Shown: piece after piece, positions 6,615 through 15,974 of the stretch
Layout of the letters: each line of letters begins with the position of its first letter
Position numbering within the stretch: position 1 is the stretch's first letter
Assembly (NCBI RefSeq): GCF_905220975.1
Contig: NZ_CAJNBK010000022.1
Coordinates: 1 to 64,000 of the forward strand
Source of the DNA: Paraburkholderia haematera
Lineage (GTDB): Bacteria > Pseudomonadota > Gammaproteobacteria > Burkholderiales > Burkholderiaceae
Direction of reading: 5' to 3'
DNA length: 64,000 nucleotides
Program-made: the position numbers and the translations under genes
Notes under the pieces: model-generated
What the model was told of the DNA's origin: nothing
What the model saw: the letters and a program-made list of their open reading frames with translations, nothing else
The model's database searches: none

Positions 6615-8990
6615 TTGACTGAGCTTGAGCAGGGTTTCATTCTGACCCGACATTGGCGGGATACGCCCGCCGGCACGGAAGTGGATTTCTGGCTGGCAAC
6701 AGACGGCGGGCCCCGTCACATCCGCCTGCGCCCTCAGCCTTCCGTGGCTTTCATTCCGGCAGAGCACCGGGAGCGCGCGGAAATGATCCTGCGCCGTGAG
6801 GCGCCGCTCGATCTGCGCCCGCTCGATCTGAGCGATTTCCAGCATCGGACGGTGATGGGGCTTTACTGCCCGCAGTACCGGCAATTGACGGGCTTCGAGA
6901 AACGCCTGAAACAAGGCGGCGTCGATGTCTACGAGGCCGATATTTTCCCGCCCGAGCGCTACATGATGGAGCGGTTCATTACCGCGCCGGTGTGGTTCGG
7001 CGGCGATCCTCAGCAAAACGGCCCGCTTCTGAATGGCGAATTGAAGCCGGCTACACACTACCGGCCATCATTGAAGCTGGTGTCGCTCGATATCGAAACC
7101 AGCGCGCACGCCGAGCTCTATTCCATCGCGCTCGAAGGGTGCGGACAGCGTCAGGTCTATATGCTCGGACCGCCAAACGGTGAAGATTGCGATGGCGGCG
7201 GTATCGACTTCGACCTCGAATACTGCGAAACCCGCGCACAGTTGCTCGAAAAATTGAACACGTGGCTGGAACGGCACGACCCCGACGCGATCATCGGCTG
7301 GAATCTGGTGCAATTCGATTTGCGTGTGCTGCAGCAGCACGCCGAACAATTGCGCGTGCCGCTGCGGCTCGGCCGCGGCGGCGCAGTGATGGAATGGCGC
7401 GAGCACGGTCACAAACAGAACCATTTCTTCGCAGGCGCCGCGGGAAGATTGATCATCGACGGTATCGAAGCGTTGCGCTCCGCCACATGGAGTTTCCCTT
7501 CGTTCAGCCTCGAATATGTAGCGCGTTCCGTATTGGGCGAAGGCAAGTCGATCGACAATCCCTATCAGCGCATGGATGAAATCCAGCGCCGCTTCGACGA
7601 GGACAAGCCTGCCCTTGCACGGTACAACCTGAAAGATTGCGAGCTGGTGACGCGCATCTTTGCGAAGACCGAGTTGCTGCCGTTTCTGCTGGAGCGCGCG
7701 ACGGTCACCGGCCTGCCCGCGGACCGCAGCGGCGGATCGGTCGCGGCATTCACGCATCTGTATATGCCGAGGATGCATCGGCAAGGCTACGTCGCACCGA
7801 ATCTCGGCGACGTAGCCGGTGCCGCGAGCCCCGGTGGTTTCGTGATGGATTCGCGGCCCGGCCTCTACGATTCCGTACTGGTGCTCGACTACAAGAGCCT
7901 GTACCCGTCGATCATCCGTACGTTTCTCATCGACCCGGTGGGTCTCGTGGAAGGCATGCGCAATCCCGGCGACGACCAGTCGGTGCCTGGCTTTCTCGGC
8001 GCACGCTTCTCGCGCACACACCATTGTTTGCCGTCGATCGTCGGCCAGGTGTGGCAAGGGCGCGAAGCCGCCAAACGCGAGCACAACAAGCCGCTTTCGC
8101 AGGCCTTAAAGATCATCATGAACGCCTTTTATGGCGTGCTCGGCTCCACCGGCTGCCGGTTCTTCGACCCGCGTCTCGCGTCGTCGATCACCATGCGCGG
8201 CCATGAAATCATGCACGCCACGCGTGAGCTGATCGTGGCGCAAGGCTACGAAGTCATCTACGGCGACACGGATTCAACGTTCGTGTGGCTGAAGCACGCG
8301 CATAGTGAAGAAGACGCGAGCCGCATCGGCCGTGCGCTCGTCGAGCATATCAACGCGTGGTGGCGCCAGAGCCTGCAGGCGCGTTTCGGGCTCGATAGCG
8401 CGCTCGAGTTGCAATTCGAGCGGCACTACAAGCGCTTTTTCATGCCGACGATTCGCGGCGCCGAGGAAGGCAGCAAGAAACGCTATGCCGGGCTGACTGT
8501 TTTGCCCGACGGCAGCGAGGATATCGTCTACAAAGGGCTCGAAACCGTGCGGACCGACTGGACGCCGCTCGCGCAGCAGTTCCAGCAGGAACTCTATGGG
8601 CGAATCTTCAGGCAACAGCCGTATCAGGACTATGTGCGCGACTACGTTCGCGATACGTTGTCAGGAAAACTGGACGATCAGCTCGTGTACCGCAAGCGGC
8701 TGCGCCGCTCGCTCGGCGAGTACGAGCGCAACGTGCCGCCGCACGTGCGCGCGGCACGGGTGGCCGACGAGTTCAACCGTCAACAGGGGCGTCCGTTGCA
8801 ATACCAGAACGGCGGCTGGATCAGCTATGTCATGACGACCGCCGGGCCGGAGCCGCTCGAAACGTTGCGCTCCGCAATCGACTACGAACACTATCTGACG
8901 CGGCAGTTGCAACCGGTCGCCGACGCGATCCTGCCGCTATTGCGCGACGACTTTACGACCTTGATGTCGGGGCAGAAACAGTTGTTCTGA
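6615..8990 (+). CDS. polB: DNA polymerase II (family B)
   Basis: 791 residues, close to the 783 of E. coli PolB, and colinear with it from the N-terminus (GFILTRHWRDTP). The exonuclease domain starts with DIETS near residue 159. The polymerase domain has DYKSLYPSI (motif A, Asp425), NAFYGVLGS (motif B) and YGDTDS (motif C, residues 549-554). All catalytic acids are present, so a proofreading translesion/replication-restart polymerase is expected. The start is TTG behind AGAGGTGG. In E. coli polB is SOS-induced, but I find no CTGT-N8-ACAG box in the 170 bases upstream here. Confidence 0.97.
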   Translation: MTELEQGFILTRHWRDTPAGTEVDFWLATDGGPRHIRLRPQPSVAFIPAEHRERAEMILRREAPLDLRPLDLSDFQHRTVMGLYCPQYRQLTGFEKRLKQGGVDVYEADIFPPERYMMERFITAPVWFGGDPQQNGPLLNGELKPATHYRPSLKLVSLDIETSAHAELYSIALEGCGQRQVYMLGPPNGEDCDGGGIDFDLEYCETRAQLLEKLNTWLERHDPDAIIGWNLVQFDLRVLQQHAEQLRVPLRLGRGGAVMEWREHGHKQNHFFAGAAGRLIIDGIEALRSATWSFPSFSLEYVARSVLGEGKSIDNPYQRMDEIQRRFDEDKPALARYNLKDCELVTRIFAKTELLPFLLERATVTGLPADRSGGSVAAFTHLYMPRMHRQGYVAPNLGDVAGAASPGGFVMDSRPGLYDSVLVLDYKSLYPSIIRTFLIDPVGLVEGMRNPGDDQSVPGFLGARFSRTHHCLPSIVGQVWQGREAAKREHNKPLSQALKIIMNAFYGVLGSTGCRFFDPRLASSITMRGHEIMHATRELIVAQGYEVIYGDTDSTFVWLKHAHSEEDASRIGRALVEHINAWWRQSLQARFGLDSALELQFERHYKRFFMPTIRGAEEGSKKRYAGLTVLPDGSEDIVYKGLETVRTDWTPLAQQFQQELYGRIFRQQPYQDYVRDYVRDTLSGKLDDQLVYRKRLRRSLGEYERNVPPHVRAARVADEFNRQQGRPLQYQNGGWISYVMTTAGPEPLETLRSAIDYEHYLTRQLQPVADAILPLLRDDFTTLMSGQKQLF

Positions 8991-9158
8991 CGGAAGGGAC
9001 ACACTGTCGGGACCATCGGCAACAGCACAGGCACGCCGACGCTGTAACAGGTTTTAAGTCTCCCTTCAGGACTTTTAAGGTCCAACTGGGTCACCATGCA
9101 CGGCATCGTGATCTAATTTGTGGTACCGGCATCGCGCCCATTCATCGAGGAGTCCCCT

Positions 9159-9227
9159 ATGCTGCACGGCTCGTTTTTGTCCGCCGCCAGCGTGGCCGCG
9201 GGATTGCCACCTGTCAAACGCGCATAG
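9159..9227 (+). CDS. Short leader-like ORF before the efflux operon
   Basis: A 22-codon frame (MLHGSFLSAASVAAGLPPVKRA) has a strong GAGGAG site before its ATG. It stops 9 bases before the MFS start, which itself lacks a ribosome site. This layout would let ribosomes terminating on the small frame re-initiate on the transporter. It could equally be a non-functional upstream ORF. No homologue is recognised. Confidence 0.4.
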   Translation: MLHGSFLSAASVAAGLPPVKRA

Positions 9228-9236
9228 GCCGTTGTA

Positions 9237-10841
9237 ATGAGTGACACTGCCCTGCCGAGCGCGATGCCGGCCGCGCCCATGGCGGCGCTCCCCCTGTCGC
9301 CCGCGCATACGCGTCTTCTGCTCCTGGGCCTCGGCCTCGCGACCGGGATGGAGTTCTATACGTTCGACAGCATGAACCTCGTGCTGGCCGATCTGACCGG
9401 CACGCTCGGCGTATCGGCGGACGAAGCGAGCTGGCTGCTGACTGTCTATAGCTGCGCCCTGTTCCTCGGCGTACCGGTCTCCGTCTGGATGGCCGGGCAC
9501 TATGGCTACAAGCGCTTCCTGATCTCGACCATCGTCGTGTTCGCGATCGCCTCCATGGGGTGTGCGATATCCCCGAATCTCGAATCGATGCTGATCTGGC
9601 GCGCCGTCCAGGGGTTGGCCGGCGCGGGCCTCGTCGTATGGTGGCGGGCGAGCATCTACGTTCTGATGGCCAAACCGCAGCGCAGCCCTTCGTTGATGAA
9701 GGCCTCCACGCTGCTCTACTTATCAAGCGCGGCGGGGCTTCTGGTGAGCGGCTATATCACCGACCATTTCAACTGGCGGCTGATTTTTCTGCCGAATCTG
9801 TTGTACGCGGCCGGCGCGATATGGCTGCTGGCCCGCTACTTTCCGACGCTCCCGCCGCCCGCCTCCGACCGCGTGATCCGGACCGACTGGCTCGGCATCG
9901 CCCTCCTCGCGACGGCGCTGATCTCGCTTCAGATCATCCTCAATCGCGGTGAAATCGACGACTGGTTTGGATCCTTTCATATTCGCGTGCTAGCGTGGAC
10001 GAGCGGCGCGGCTCTGCTTCTTTTCATTATCTGGCAAGCGACTCCGGCGAATCGAACGCCGCTCCTCTGGCTCGGCCTGCTGCGTGACCGCTACGTGCTG
10101 TCGTCCGCGCTGATCGGTGTCTTCACCGGCATGATCCTGTCGGGTAGCCTGTTCGTACTGCCCGAATTTTTGCGCAATCTGTCGACCCATACCCATAGTG
10201 CGACCCAGACCGGACAGATCATATGCGTCTATGCGTTGACGGCTGCGGCCATCCGGCCGCTCATGGTCGGTCTTATCGCGCGAATCGGTCAGCGCAAAAC
10301 GATCGTGATCGCGCTCGTCATGTTGATCGCGTCGATGGTTCTGTTCAACCGCCTGCTGACGACGGACACGCCCGGCTATTACTACATTCTTCCGCTGATT
10401 CTTTACGCCTGCTGCCTGTCGCCGTTGCTACCCGCGGTGGGCAGCGGCACGGTAGCGAGAATCGAGCAGAACAAGCTGCTCGACGGCGTTTCGCTTTACA
10501 TGACCTTCAGGCAGTTCGGCGCGTCGCTCGGGGTCGCGCTGCTGACCATTCTCATCGGGCATCGCGAGACGCTTCATTCATCGCGCCTCTTCGAACACCT
10601 GCGCCACGACAATCCGGTCACACGAGACTGGCTCGCGTCGGTGAGCGCAACGCTGGTCACACGCGGTGGTTATTCTCCTGTCGAGAGCCAACGCGCGGCG
10701 GTAAAAATGCTGGCCGAAGCAGGCGCGCACCAGGCCGCCACCCTCGCCTACGCGGACGCTTTCGCCTTCATGGCGGCGGTCGGTGTCATCGCACTGTGCC
10801 TCGTCCCCATCATTCCGCCGACCCCGGTAGCCAAAAAATAA
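9237..10841 (+). CDS. MFS drug-efflux permease, DHA2 (14-helix) family
   Basis: 534 residues with about 14 hydrophobic segments, the DHA2/EmrB layout. The first helix pair reads GLGLATGMEFYTFDSMNLVLADLTGTLGVSADEASW, where ADEASW is the common DHA2 loop motif; the canonical LDxTIVNVALP motif is replaced by DSMNLVLADL. It should exchange protons for hydrophobic drugs and pass them to the downstream HlyD/NodT proteins. It is the first full-length gene of the three-gene tripartite pump operon. Translation may depend on the short ORF just upstream. Confidence 0.9.
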   Translation: MSDTALPSAMPAAPMAALPLSPAHTRLLLLGLGLATGMEFYTFDSMNLVLADLTGTLGVSADEASWLLTVYSCALFLGVPVSVWMAGHYGYKRFLISTIVVFAIASMGCAISPNLESMLIWRAVQGLAGAGLVVWWRASIYVLMAKPQRSPSLMKASTLLYLSSAAGLLVSGYITDHFNWRLIFLPNLLYAAGAIWLLARYFPTLPPPASDRVIRTDWLGIALLATALISLQIILNRGEIDDWFGSFHIRVLAWTSGAALLLFIIWQATPANRTPLLWLGLLRDRYVLSSALIGVFTGMILSGSLFVLPEFLRNLSTHTHSATQTGQIICVYALTAAAIRPLMVGLIARIGQRKTIVIALVMLIASMVLFNRLLTTDTPGYYYILPLILYACCLSPLLPAVGSGTVARIEQNKLLDGVSLYMTFRQFGASLGVALLTILIGHRETLHSSRLFEHLRHDNPVTRDWLASVSATLVTRGGYSPVESQRAAVKMLAEAGAHQAATLAYADAFAFMAAVGVIALCLVPIIPPTPVAKK

Positions 10842-10852
10842 GGAGCGCGGCC

Positions 10853-10909
10853 ATGCGAACCCTGTCTCTTCGAAACTCTTTCCACACTCGCGAACGGAGC
10901 CAGCGATGA
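10853..10909 (+). CDS. Short ORF coupled to the membrane-fusion gene
   Basis: An 18-codon frame (MRTLSLRNSFHTRERSQR) follows a near-ideal AAGGAG with seven-base spacing. Its TGA overlaps the ATG of the HlyD gene (ATGA). The HlyD gene has its own weaker GGAG, so the small frame may only raise its translation. No family is recognised. Confidence 0.35.
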   Translation: MRTLSLRNSFHTRERSQR

Positions 10910-12027
10910 GCGACGCGCCCCCGGTTCAAAAACCGGCCACCCCGCCGCCGCCCGCTGTTGCGCCTGCGGCGCCCCCGCCGCCTGACAATCGACGCTGGCT
11001 GATCCTCGGCCTGCTCGTGTTGATCGTTCTGCTCGCGATCGCCGCGTATTTCCTGGTGCCGGGCCTGTACGAGCAAGAGACCGACGACGCCTATGTCGAC
11101 GCGCATCTGGTCTCGGTCATTCCCAAGGTCCCGGCTTACGTGCAGACCCTTCATGTCAACGACAACAGCAAGGTGACCGCCGGCGAGCTCCTTGTCGAAC
11201 TCGACCCGCGCGACTATGTCGTTCAGGTGGATCTGGCACGCGCCAATGTCGAGGCCACCATTGGGAAGCTCGAAGAGGCTCGCAATCAGGTCGCGGTGGC
11301 CGACGCCAATATCGGCCAGCAAAAGGCTGAGCTTGACGTTGCCCATGCCAATGCGAAACTTGCCGGCGCCAATCTGGCGCGGCTGCAATCCGTCTCCGAT
11401 GTGCGCGCCGTGTCGTCGGAACGCGTCGACGAGGGAAAGGCGGCGGCCGACGGCACGCGGGCCTCTGTGACGGCGGCCCAGGTCAAGGTCGATGCACTAC
11501 AGGCGCAGGCCACGCTTGCACGCGCCCAGGTGAAAACGGCGGAGGCCTCGGTCGCTCAGGCTCAAGCCATGCTCGCGCAAGCGACGCTCAATCTCTCATA
11601 CACGAAGATCTACGCAACCGAGTCCGGCAGCGTCGCAAACAAAAGCGTCGAGAAAGGCAACTTCGTGCAGCCTGGACAAACGCTGTTGTCGGTCGTCCCG
11701 GACAAGCTCTTTGTGATCGCGAACTACAAGGAAACACAATTGACCTACGTTCGACCCGGTCAGTCGGTCAAGGTCTTCGTCGATGCGTTTCCGGACTTGC
11801 GGCTGCGCGGTCACGTCGACAGCATCCAGCGCGGCACCGGCTCGCACTTCGCGCTTCTGCCGCCGGAAAACGCAACGGGCAATTTTGTGAAGGTGGTGCA
11901 GCGCGTGCCGGTAAAAATCGAACTCGACAACCCAGGAGACGCGCTTAAATTGATCTCGCCGGGCATGTCTGTCGAAACGGAAATCTTCGTCAGGGAGCGC
12001 CCGGCATGGCTCGGCTTCGGAAACTAG
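10906..12027 (+). CDS. HlyD/EmrA-type periplasmic membrane-fusion protein
   Basis: 373 residues. A proline-rich cytosolic tail (about 30 residues) precedes one transmembrane helix (LILGLLVLIVLLAIAAYFLV). Then come the barrel-sandwich lipoyl half (TDDAYVDAHLVSVIPKVPAYVQTL), a long alanine/glutamine coiled-coil hairpin (about 100-220), the second lipoyl half (YATESGSVANKSVEKGNFV) and a C-terminal beta-barrel. It bridges the MFS permease and the outer-membrane channel. Its 3' end overlaps the NodT gene by 22 bases. Confidence 0.93.
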   Translation: MSDAPPVQKPATPPPPAVAPAAPPPPDNRRWLILGLLVLIVLLAIAAYFLVPGLYEQETDDAYVDAHLVSVIPKVPAYVQTLHVNDNSKVTAGELLVELDPRDYVVQVDLARANVEATIGKLEEARNQVAVADANIGQQKAELDVAHANAKLAGANLARLQSVSDVRAVSSERVDEGKAAADGTRASVTAAQVKVDALQAQATLARAQVKTAEASVAQAQAMLAQATLNLSYTKIYATESGSVANKSVEKGNFVQPGQTLLSVVPDKLFVIANYKETQLTYVRPGQSVKVFVDAFPDLRLRGHVDSIQRGTGSHFALLPPENATGNFVKVVQRVPVKIELDNPGDALKLISPGMSVETEIFVRERPAWLGFGN

Positions 12028-13541
12028 CGGCAGCGCCGCCGAGTCGCCCTCCTTACCCGCGACGACGGATCGCAGGCCTGGGCGCAATCGTCGCGACATG
12101 GGCGGGACTCCTCACGGGTTGTACCGTGGGCCCCGACTACGTGCCGCCGAAACCCGTCATGCCGGCGGCATTTACAGAGCAAACCGGCTCGGCGGCAAAT
12201 GCGGCAAGCACGGCAAAAGAAGCGCAAACGTCGCATGACGCCTGGTGGGAAGGCTTCGATGACGCGACGCTCAACGCGCTCATGACCGAAGCGCTGCATG
12301 CCGCCCCCGACCTCGCCATTGCCCAGGCTCGCGTACGTGAAGCGCGGGCCTTGCGAGGCATCGCAGGCGCGGAGCAATACCCCACCGCCAGCGCAGGCGC
12401 CCTATACGATCGGACTCACGGTAGCGCCAATGTGCCGGTCGGCGTGCCGCCTGGCGGCCTCGGTCCGGGCGCTAACGGCAATCTATGGCAGGCGGGTTTC
12501 GACGCTTCGTGGGAGATCGACGTATTCGGCGGCAAACGTCGCGGCGTCGAATCGGCCGATGCCTCGTATCAAGCCGCCGTGGCCGACATGGGCGACGTCG
12601 AGTTGACCTTGCTCGCGGAGGTGGCGCGCAACTACATCGAGTTACGCGGGGTGCAGCGGCAACTCGCCGTCGCGCGCAATAATTTGTCCATTCAGCAAGA
12701 CTCGTTGTCGCTGACCCGGTCGCAATTCGACGCGGGCCTCGCCTCGCGTCTCGATGTACTGCGCGCACAGGCTCAAGTCTCCGATACCGAAGCCGCGATC
12801 CCAACCTTCCAGGCGGACGAACGCGCGTCCATTTATCGCATTGGCGCGCTGATCGGGCATCCGCCGGAAGAATTGCTTGCCCAGCTGGATACGCCCCAAG
12901 CGATTCCTTCGGCCGTGGCGGACGTGCCTGTTGGCCTTCCGTCCGACCTCCTGCGCCGCCGGCCGGATATCCGGGCAGCCGACCGCCGGATTGCCGCCGC
13001 GAATGCCCGTATCGGCGTCGCTCAGGCCGATCTCTACCCCCACTTCTCGCTGACTGGCGTTGCCGGCCTGGAGAGCCTGAACGCATCGACGTTTCTCACC
13101 GCGCCGAGCCGCTATTTCTCGATTGGTCCGAACATTAGCTGGCTCATATTCGACGCCGGTAAGGTCCGCTTCGCAATGCGTGCCGAAGAGGCGCGGACCG
13201 ATCAGGCCGCGGCCGTGTACCAGCGAACGGTTCTGGGGGCGTTGCGCGATGTCGAAACCGCCCTCGTGTCTTATGCGCAGTCACACGTTCGGCGTGATCG
13301 GCTCGCTGCCGAGGTCGCCGCAGACCGCGAGGCGGTGACCATCGCGACGCGGCTCTACCGGCAGGGGCTCAATGACTTCCTCTCCGTGCTGGACGCAGAA
13401 CGCTCACTGTACGCCGCCGACGACAAGCTGGCGCAAAGCGATCGTGATATGGCGCTTGCACTCGTCGCGCTTTACAAGGCGCTCGGTGGCGGCTGGCAGG
13501 AGGCGACCGACGCCGCCCATGTCGCCGCCGGGCAGCCCTGA
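12006..13541 (+). CDS. NodT-family outer-membrane efflux lipoprotein
   Basis: 511 residues; two OEP repeats give the TolC-type channel. The N-terminus is basic, then a lipobox GLLTGC with Cys near residue 38 followed by TVGPDYVPP, the hallmark of RND/MFS NodT factors. Other conserved signs are WW..FDD, DLLRRRPDIRAADRRIAAANARIG and a C-terminal ALYKALGGGW. The start overlapping the HlyD gene gives a long n-region of about 35 residues; an internal start could shorten this. It completes the tripartite pump. Confidence 0.93.
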   Translation: MARLRKLAAAPPSRPPYPRRRIAGLGAIVATWAGLLTGCTVGPDYVPPKPVMPAAFTEQTGSAANAASTAKEAQTSHDAWWEGFDDATLNALMTEALHAAPDLAIAQARVREARALRGIAGAEQYPTASAGALYDRTHGSANVPVGVPPGGLGPGANGNLWQAGFDASWEIDVFGGKRRGVESADASYQAAVADMGDVELTLLAEVARNYIELRGVQRQLAVARNNLSIQQDSLSLTRSQFDAGLASRLDVLRAQAQVSDTEAAIPTFQADERASIYRIGALIGHPPEELLAQLDTPQAIPSAVADVPVGLPSDLLRRRPDIRAADRRIAAANARIGVAQADLYPHFSLTGVAGLESLNASTFLTAPSRYFSIGPNISWLIFDAGKVRFAMRAEEARTDQAAAVYQRTVLGALRDVETALVSYAQSHVRRDRLAAEVAADREAVTIATRLYRQGLNDFLSVLDAERSLYAADDKLAQSDRDMALALVALYKALGGGWQEATDAAHVAAGQP

Positions 13542-13726
13542 TGCAGGCATGTCATGACGAAATCACCGCCTATATCGACGACATGGCCAAGTTGTTGTCC
13601 ATAAAACGAATGACTTGATTGCAATCGTTCAGATTGAGCCACGCTCGTGTTTCCACTAGCCCTCGCCGTGAATAGAATTAAAGGGCGTTAAACCGACGCG
13701 CTTCAGATCAAGCGGAGAGGTTCATC

Positions 13727-13930
13727 ATGAAAGTCACTACGTTTTTCGTGGCCGTGCTTTTAAGCATTTCTTTTTCTACACCGGTCTTTGCCAATGAGCA
13801 CATGCATGTGAATCACGACCACGAACACACGCGCTATCAACCAGTCCGCACGGACCGGAGCGGCTCGGATCAGAATACATCGGCTCAGGGGTCACAGAAC
13901 AACACCCAGACCGTGCCGGGCAGCAAGTAA
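13727..13930 (+). CDS. Small secreted His-rich protein
   Basis: 67 residues. The first 22 form a Sec signal (TTFFVAVLLSISFSTPVFA). The mature peptide of about 45 residues opens with a histidine-dense stretch (NEHMHVNHDHEHTRY) that could chelate copper, zinc or nickel, then a Ser/Gln/Asn-rich hydrophilic tail. GGAGAGG lies before the ATG. No defined family is recognised. It stands alone between the efflux operon and the hydrolase. Confidence 0.7.
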   Translation: MKVTTFFVAVLLSISFSTPVFANEHMHVNHDHEHTRYQPVRTDRSGSDQNTSAQGSQNNTQTVPGSK

Positions 13931-13953
13931 GAACGAAGAGCGCCCGTCTCGTC

Positions 13954-14742
13954 CTAGCGTGCGTAGCGGAGCAGGAAGTCCCGCAACGGCGGATTCACAC
14001 TACCGGCATGCGTCAAATTCGGCGTGTGTCCCGCTCGGTCGACCAGAACAAGATCCTTGCAGTTCGGCAACCGGGCGGCGAGCGCCTCGGCGCAGTCAGG
14101 GCTGATGGCGGCGTCGTCGCGTCCGTGGAATACGATTGACGTATGCGTGATTTCGCCAAGACGCGGCGTGATGTCATCGCGCGATACAAGGGCATTGACC
14201 GGATGTTCGAAGTGATCCGCGCTGGCGTTCATCCATTTGCGAATCCATTCCGACGCCGCGTACTCGGGACCGAACAGAAACACCGACAGATTCTGCGCGA
14301 CATTCTTCGCACCATTGCGTGCCCACTCCGCTTTCAGTTCTTCGAAAGACTGCTGGACCGCTTCGGAGTCGATATCGCTTCGTGTCGATATCAGGGCGAT
14401 CGCCCGAAAACGATCCGGCTCCAGCAACGCCGCACGCATCGATATAAATCCGCCTTGAGACATGCCGACCAGCGATGCCGAGGCCACCTCCAGATGGTCG
14501 AGCAAGGCAATGAGATCGAGCGCCGAGTCCCAGTAGCTGAAGGCCCGGGTCACGGCGCCCGTCGCACCGAAACCCCGCTGGTCCCAGACGACGCACCGGA
14601 ACTCATTACGGAGTTCCTCGATGTTCGGCTGGAACATGTCGCTATCCATCAGGAAGCCATGACTGAAGACAACGACAGGCGCCCCGGCAGGGCCGAACTC
14701 ATCGTATGCAAAGCGTATCCCATCGCGTTCAAAAAACGGCAT
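13954..14742 (-). CDS. Alpha/beta-fold hydrolase
   Basis: 262 residues from the ATG at 14742, which gives the usual family N-terminus (FFERDGIRFAYDEFGPAGAPVVVFSHG). The oxyanion HG at residues 28-29, nucleophile elbow GMSQGG with Ser95, acid at Asp209/210 (HGRDD) and His239 (DRAGHTPN) make a full catalytic triad. WDQRGFGATG is typical of esterases, lactonases and 3-oxoadipate enol-lactonase-like enzymes, so the substrate is open. It is divergent from an AraC-type regulator gene, which probably controls it. Confidence 0.88.
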   Translation of the reverse strand: MPFFERDGIRFAYDEFGPAGAPVVVFSHGFLMDSDMFQPNIEELRNEFRCVVWDQRGFGATGAVTRAFSYWDSALDLIALLDHLEVASASLVGMSQGGFISMRAALLEPDRFRAIALISTRSDIDSEAVQQSFEELKAEWARNGAKNVAQNLSVFLFGPEYAASEWIRKWMNASADHFEHPVNALVSRDDITPRLGEITHTSIVFHGRDDAAISPDCAEALAARLPNCKDLVLVDRAGHTPNLTHAGSVNPPLRDFLLRYAR

Positions 14743-15034
14743 GCCTATCCCTACTTTCGAATAACACGGTGGATTCAATATAAGCCCACCTCCTCTGGAA
14801 CACCTGACCGAAAGCGCCGATTGCTTGTCAAATCGTCCAGACTTTCCACACCCTGCATGCAGGTCGGAACAGGTTTCTACCCATTGACTGCACTCCTTAC
14901 TTTTGATTAAGTGACGTCTATGCGAATTGTCGATAGACAAGCTTGCCGCAAGATCTCACCGCTTATTGAAGCGTCTTTTTTTGTATTCATGGAACCCGGC
15001 AAGCGTTACGCGCCGCCCCGTTCCACGAGGAGAA
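14743..15034. promoter_or_regulatory. Divergent promoter region, hydrolase/AraC
   Basis: About 290 bases separate the hydrolase ATG (minus) from the regulator ATG (plus). Promoters for both must lie here. I could not fix convincing -35/-10 pairs or an AraC site. The open frames extend into this stretch from both sides but lack ribosome sites, so I treat it as non-coding. Confidence 0.45.
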
Positions 15035-15910
15035 ATGTTGGGTATGACGAACGTACCAATTGACGGAGACAAGCCCGTCTGGATTCTGCAAGGAAGTTTC
15101 GGGCGAGCAACGGTTAACTTCATTAGCCGTCCGCTTGTCGCTCACGCTCACGCCCAATACCAGTTCCTTTTCAAGCTTGGTGGAAGCAACAGCAATTTCC
15201 GCATCGGCGCGGACGATTGCGCGCTGACAGCGGAGCGGGCAATCTGTCTGAATCCGTGGGTCGAACACTCAAAAAGCGGCAGCGACGACGAACCCTCCTT
15301 GATCCTTTCCCTCGTCGTCGAAGCCCCCTGGTTGCGCCAGCAATTGAAACTCGCTGAAAGCGGCACCGCGAGTATTTTTCCGAAGGCTGAGGTTGTCGTG
15401 ACGCCGGACGTGCGGCATCACGTGGATCGTATCGCCGCGGCGATCACCAACCACCTGGTCGCTCAGGACGACAATTGCATGCCCATTCTTGCGGATCTGG
15501 TGACCGCACTCGGTCGGGATTTTGCCGATCCTGCGTTGACGGCCGGCATTATTCCGTCAGGCAGACCGATTGATTTTCGCATCCGCAAAGCGGTGGATTT
15601 CATCAAGCACGCTTCAGTGACGAATCCCACGGTCGCCCAGGTGGCAGCTCAAGTCGGCCTGTCCAGGTCGAGATTCTTCCAGCAATTCCGGCTATGCATG
15701 GGCATTTCACCGCAGCACTATATCGACTGGGTCCGTATGTCTCATGCAATCCAGTTGCTTGGCGCTAGCAATAAACCGCTTTCCGACGTAGCCGAGGAGT
15801 TGGGGTTCGAAGAACACAGTCACTTCACGCGTTTCTTCGCACAACACATGGGTGTGCCACCCAGTGAGTTTCGCAGGCATTCGGTAACGCTGGATAATCA
15901 GCGTAGCTAA
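15035..15910 (+). CDS. AraC-family transcriptional regulator
   Basis: 291 residues from ATG 15035; ATG 15044 is an alternative and has better spacing to GAGGAG. The N-terminal half is a cupin-type sensor (HAHAQYQFLFKLGG, CLNPWVEHSK). The C-terminal half has two helix-turn-helix units: TVAQVAAQVGLSRSRFFQQF and LSDVAEELGFEEHSHFTRFF, the latter with the classic FxRxF signature. It likely activates the divergent alpha/beta hydrolase in response to a small effector. Confidence 0.9.
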   Translation: MLGMTNVPIDGDKPVWILQGSFGRATVNFISRPLVAHAHAQYQFLFKLGGSNSNFRIGADDCALTAERAICLNPWVEHSKSGSDDEPSLILSLVVEAPWLRQQLKLAESGTASIFPKAEVVVTPDVRHHVDRIAAAITNHLVAQDDNCMPILADLVTALGRDFADPALTAGIIPSGRPIDFRIRKAVDFIKHASVTNPTVAQVAAQVGLSRSRFFQQFRLCMGISPQHYIDWVRMSHAIQLLGASNKPLSDVAEELGFEEHSHFTRFFAQHMGVPPSEFRRHSVTLDNQRS

Positions 15911-15918
15911 ACGTTGGC

Positions 15919-15950
15919 GTGGGGCTCCGAACGATCCCCACACCCTTTTA
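15919..15950 (+). terminator. Possible intrinsic terminator after the AraC gene
   Basis: GTGGGG (15919-15924) pairs with CCCCAC (15936-15941) around an 11-base loop, followed by ACCCTTTTA. The T-run is short, so termination may be weak. It lies between converging genes and follows the regulator stop by about 10 bases. Confidence 0.45.
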
Positions 15951-15974
15951 AAGCCAGGATTGCTTCAGCCGGAA

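Noticed and set aside
13611..13630. GATTGCAATC palindrome as a further LacI operator
   Set aside because: It has the inner halves in the reverse order (TTGCAA centre rather than a CG centre) and no promoter of the regulon nearby.
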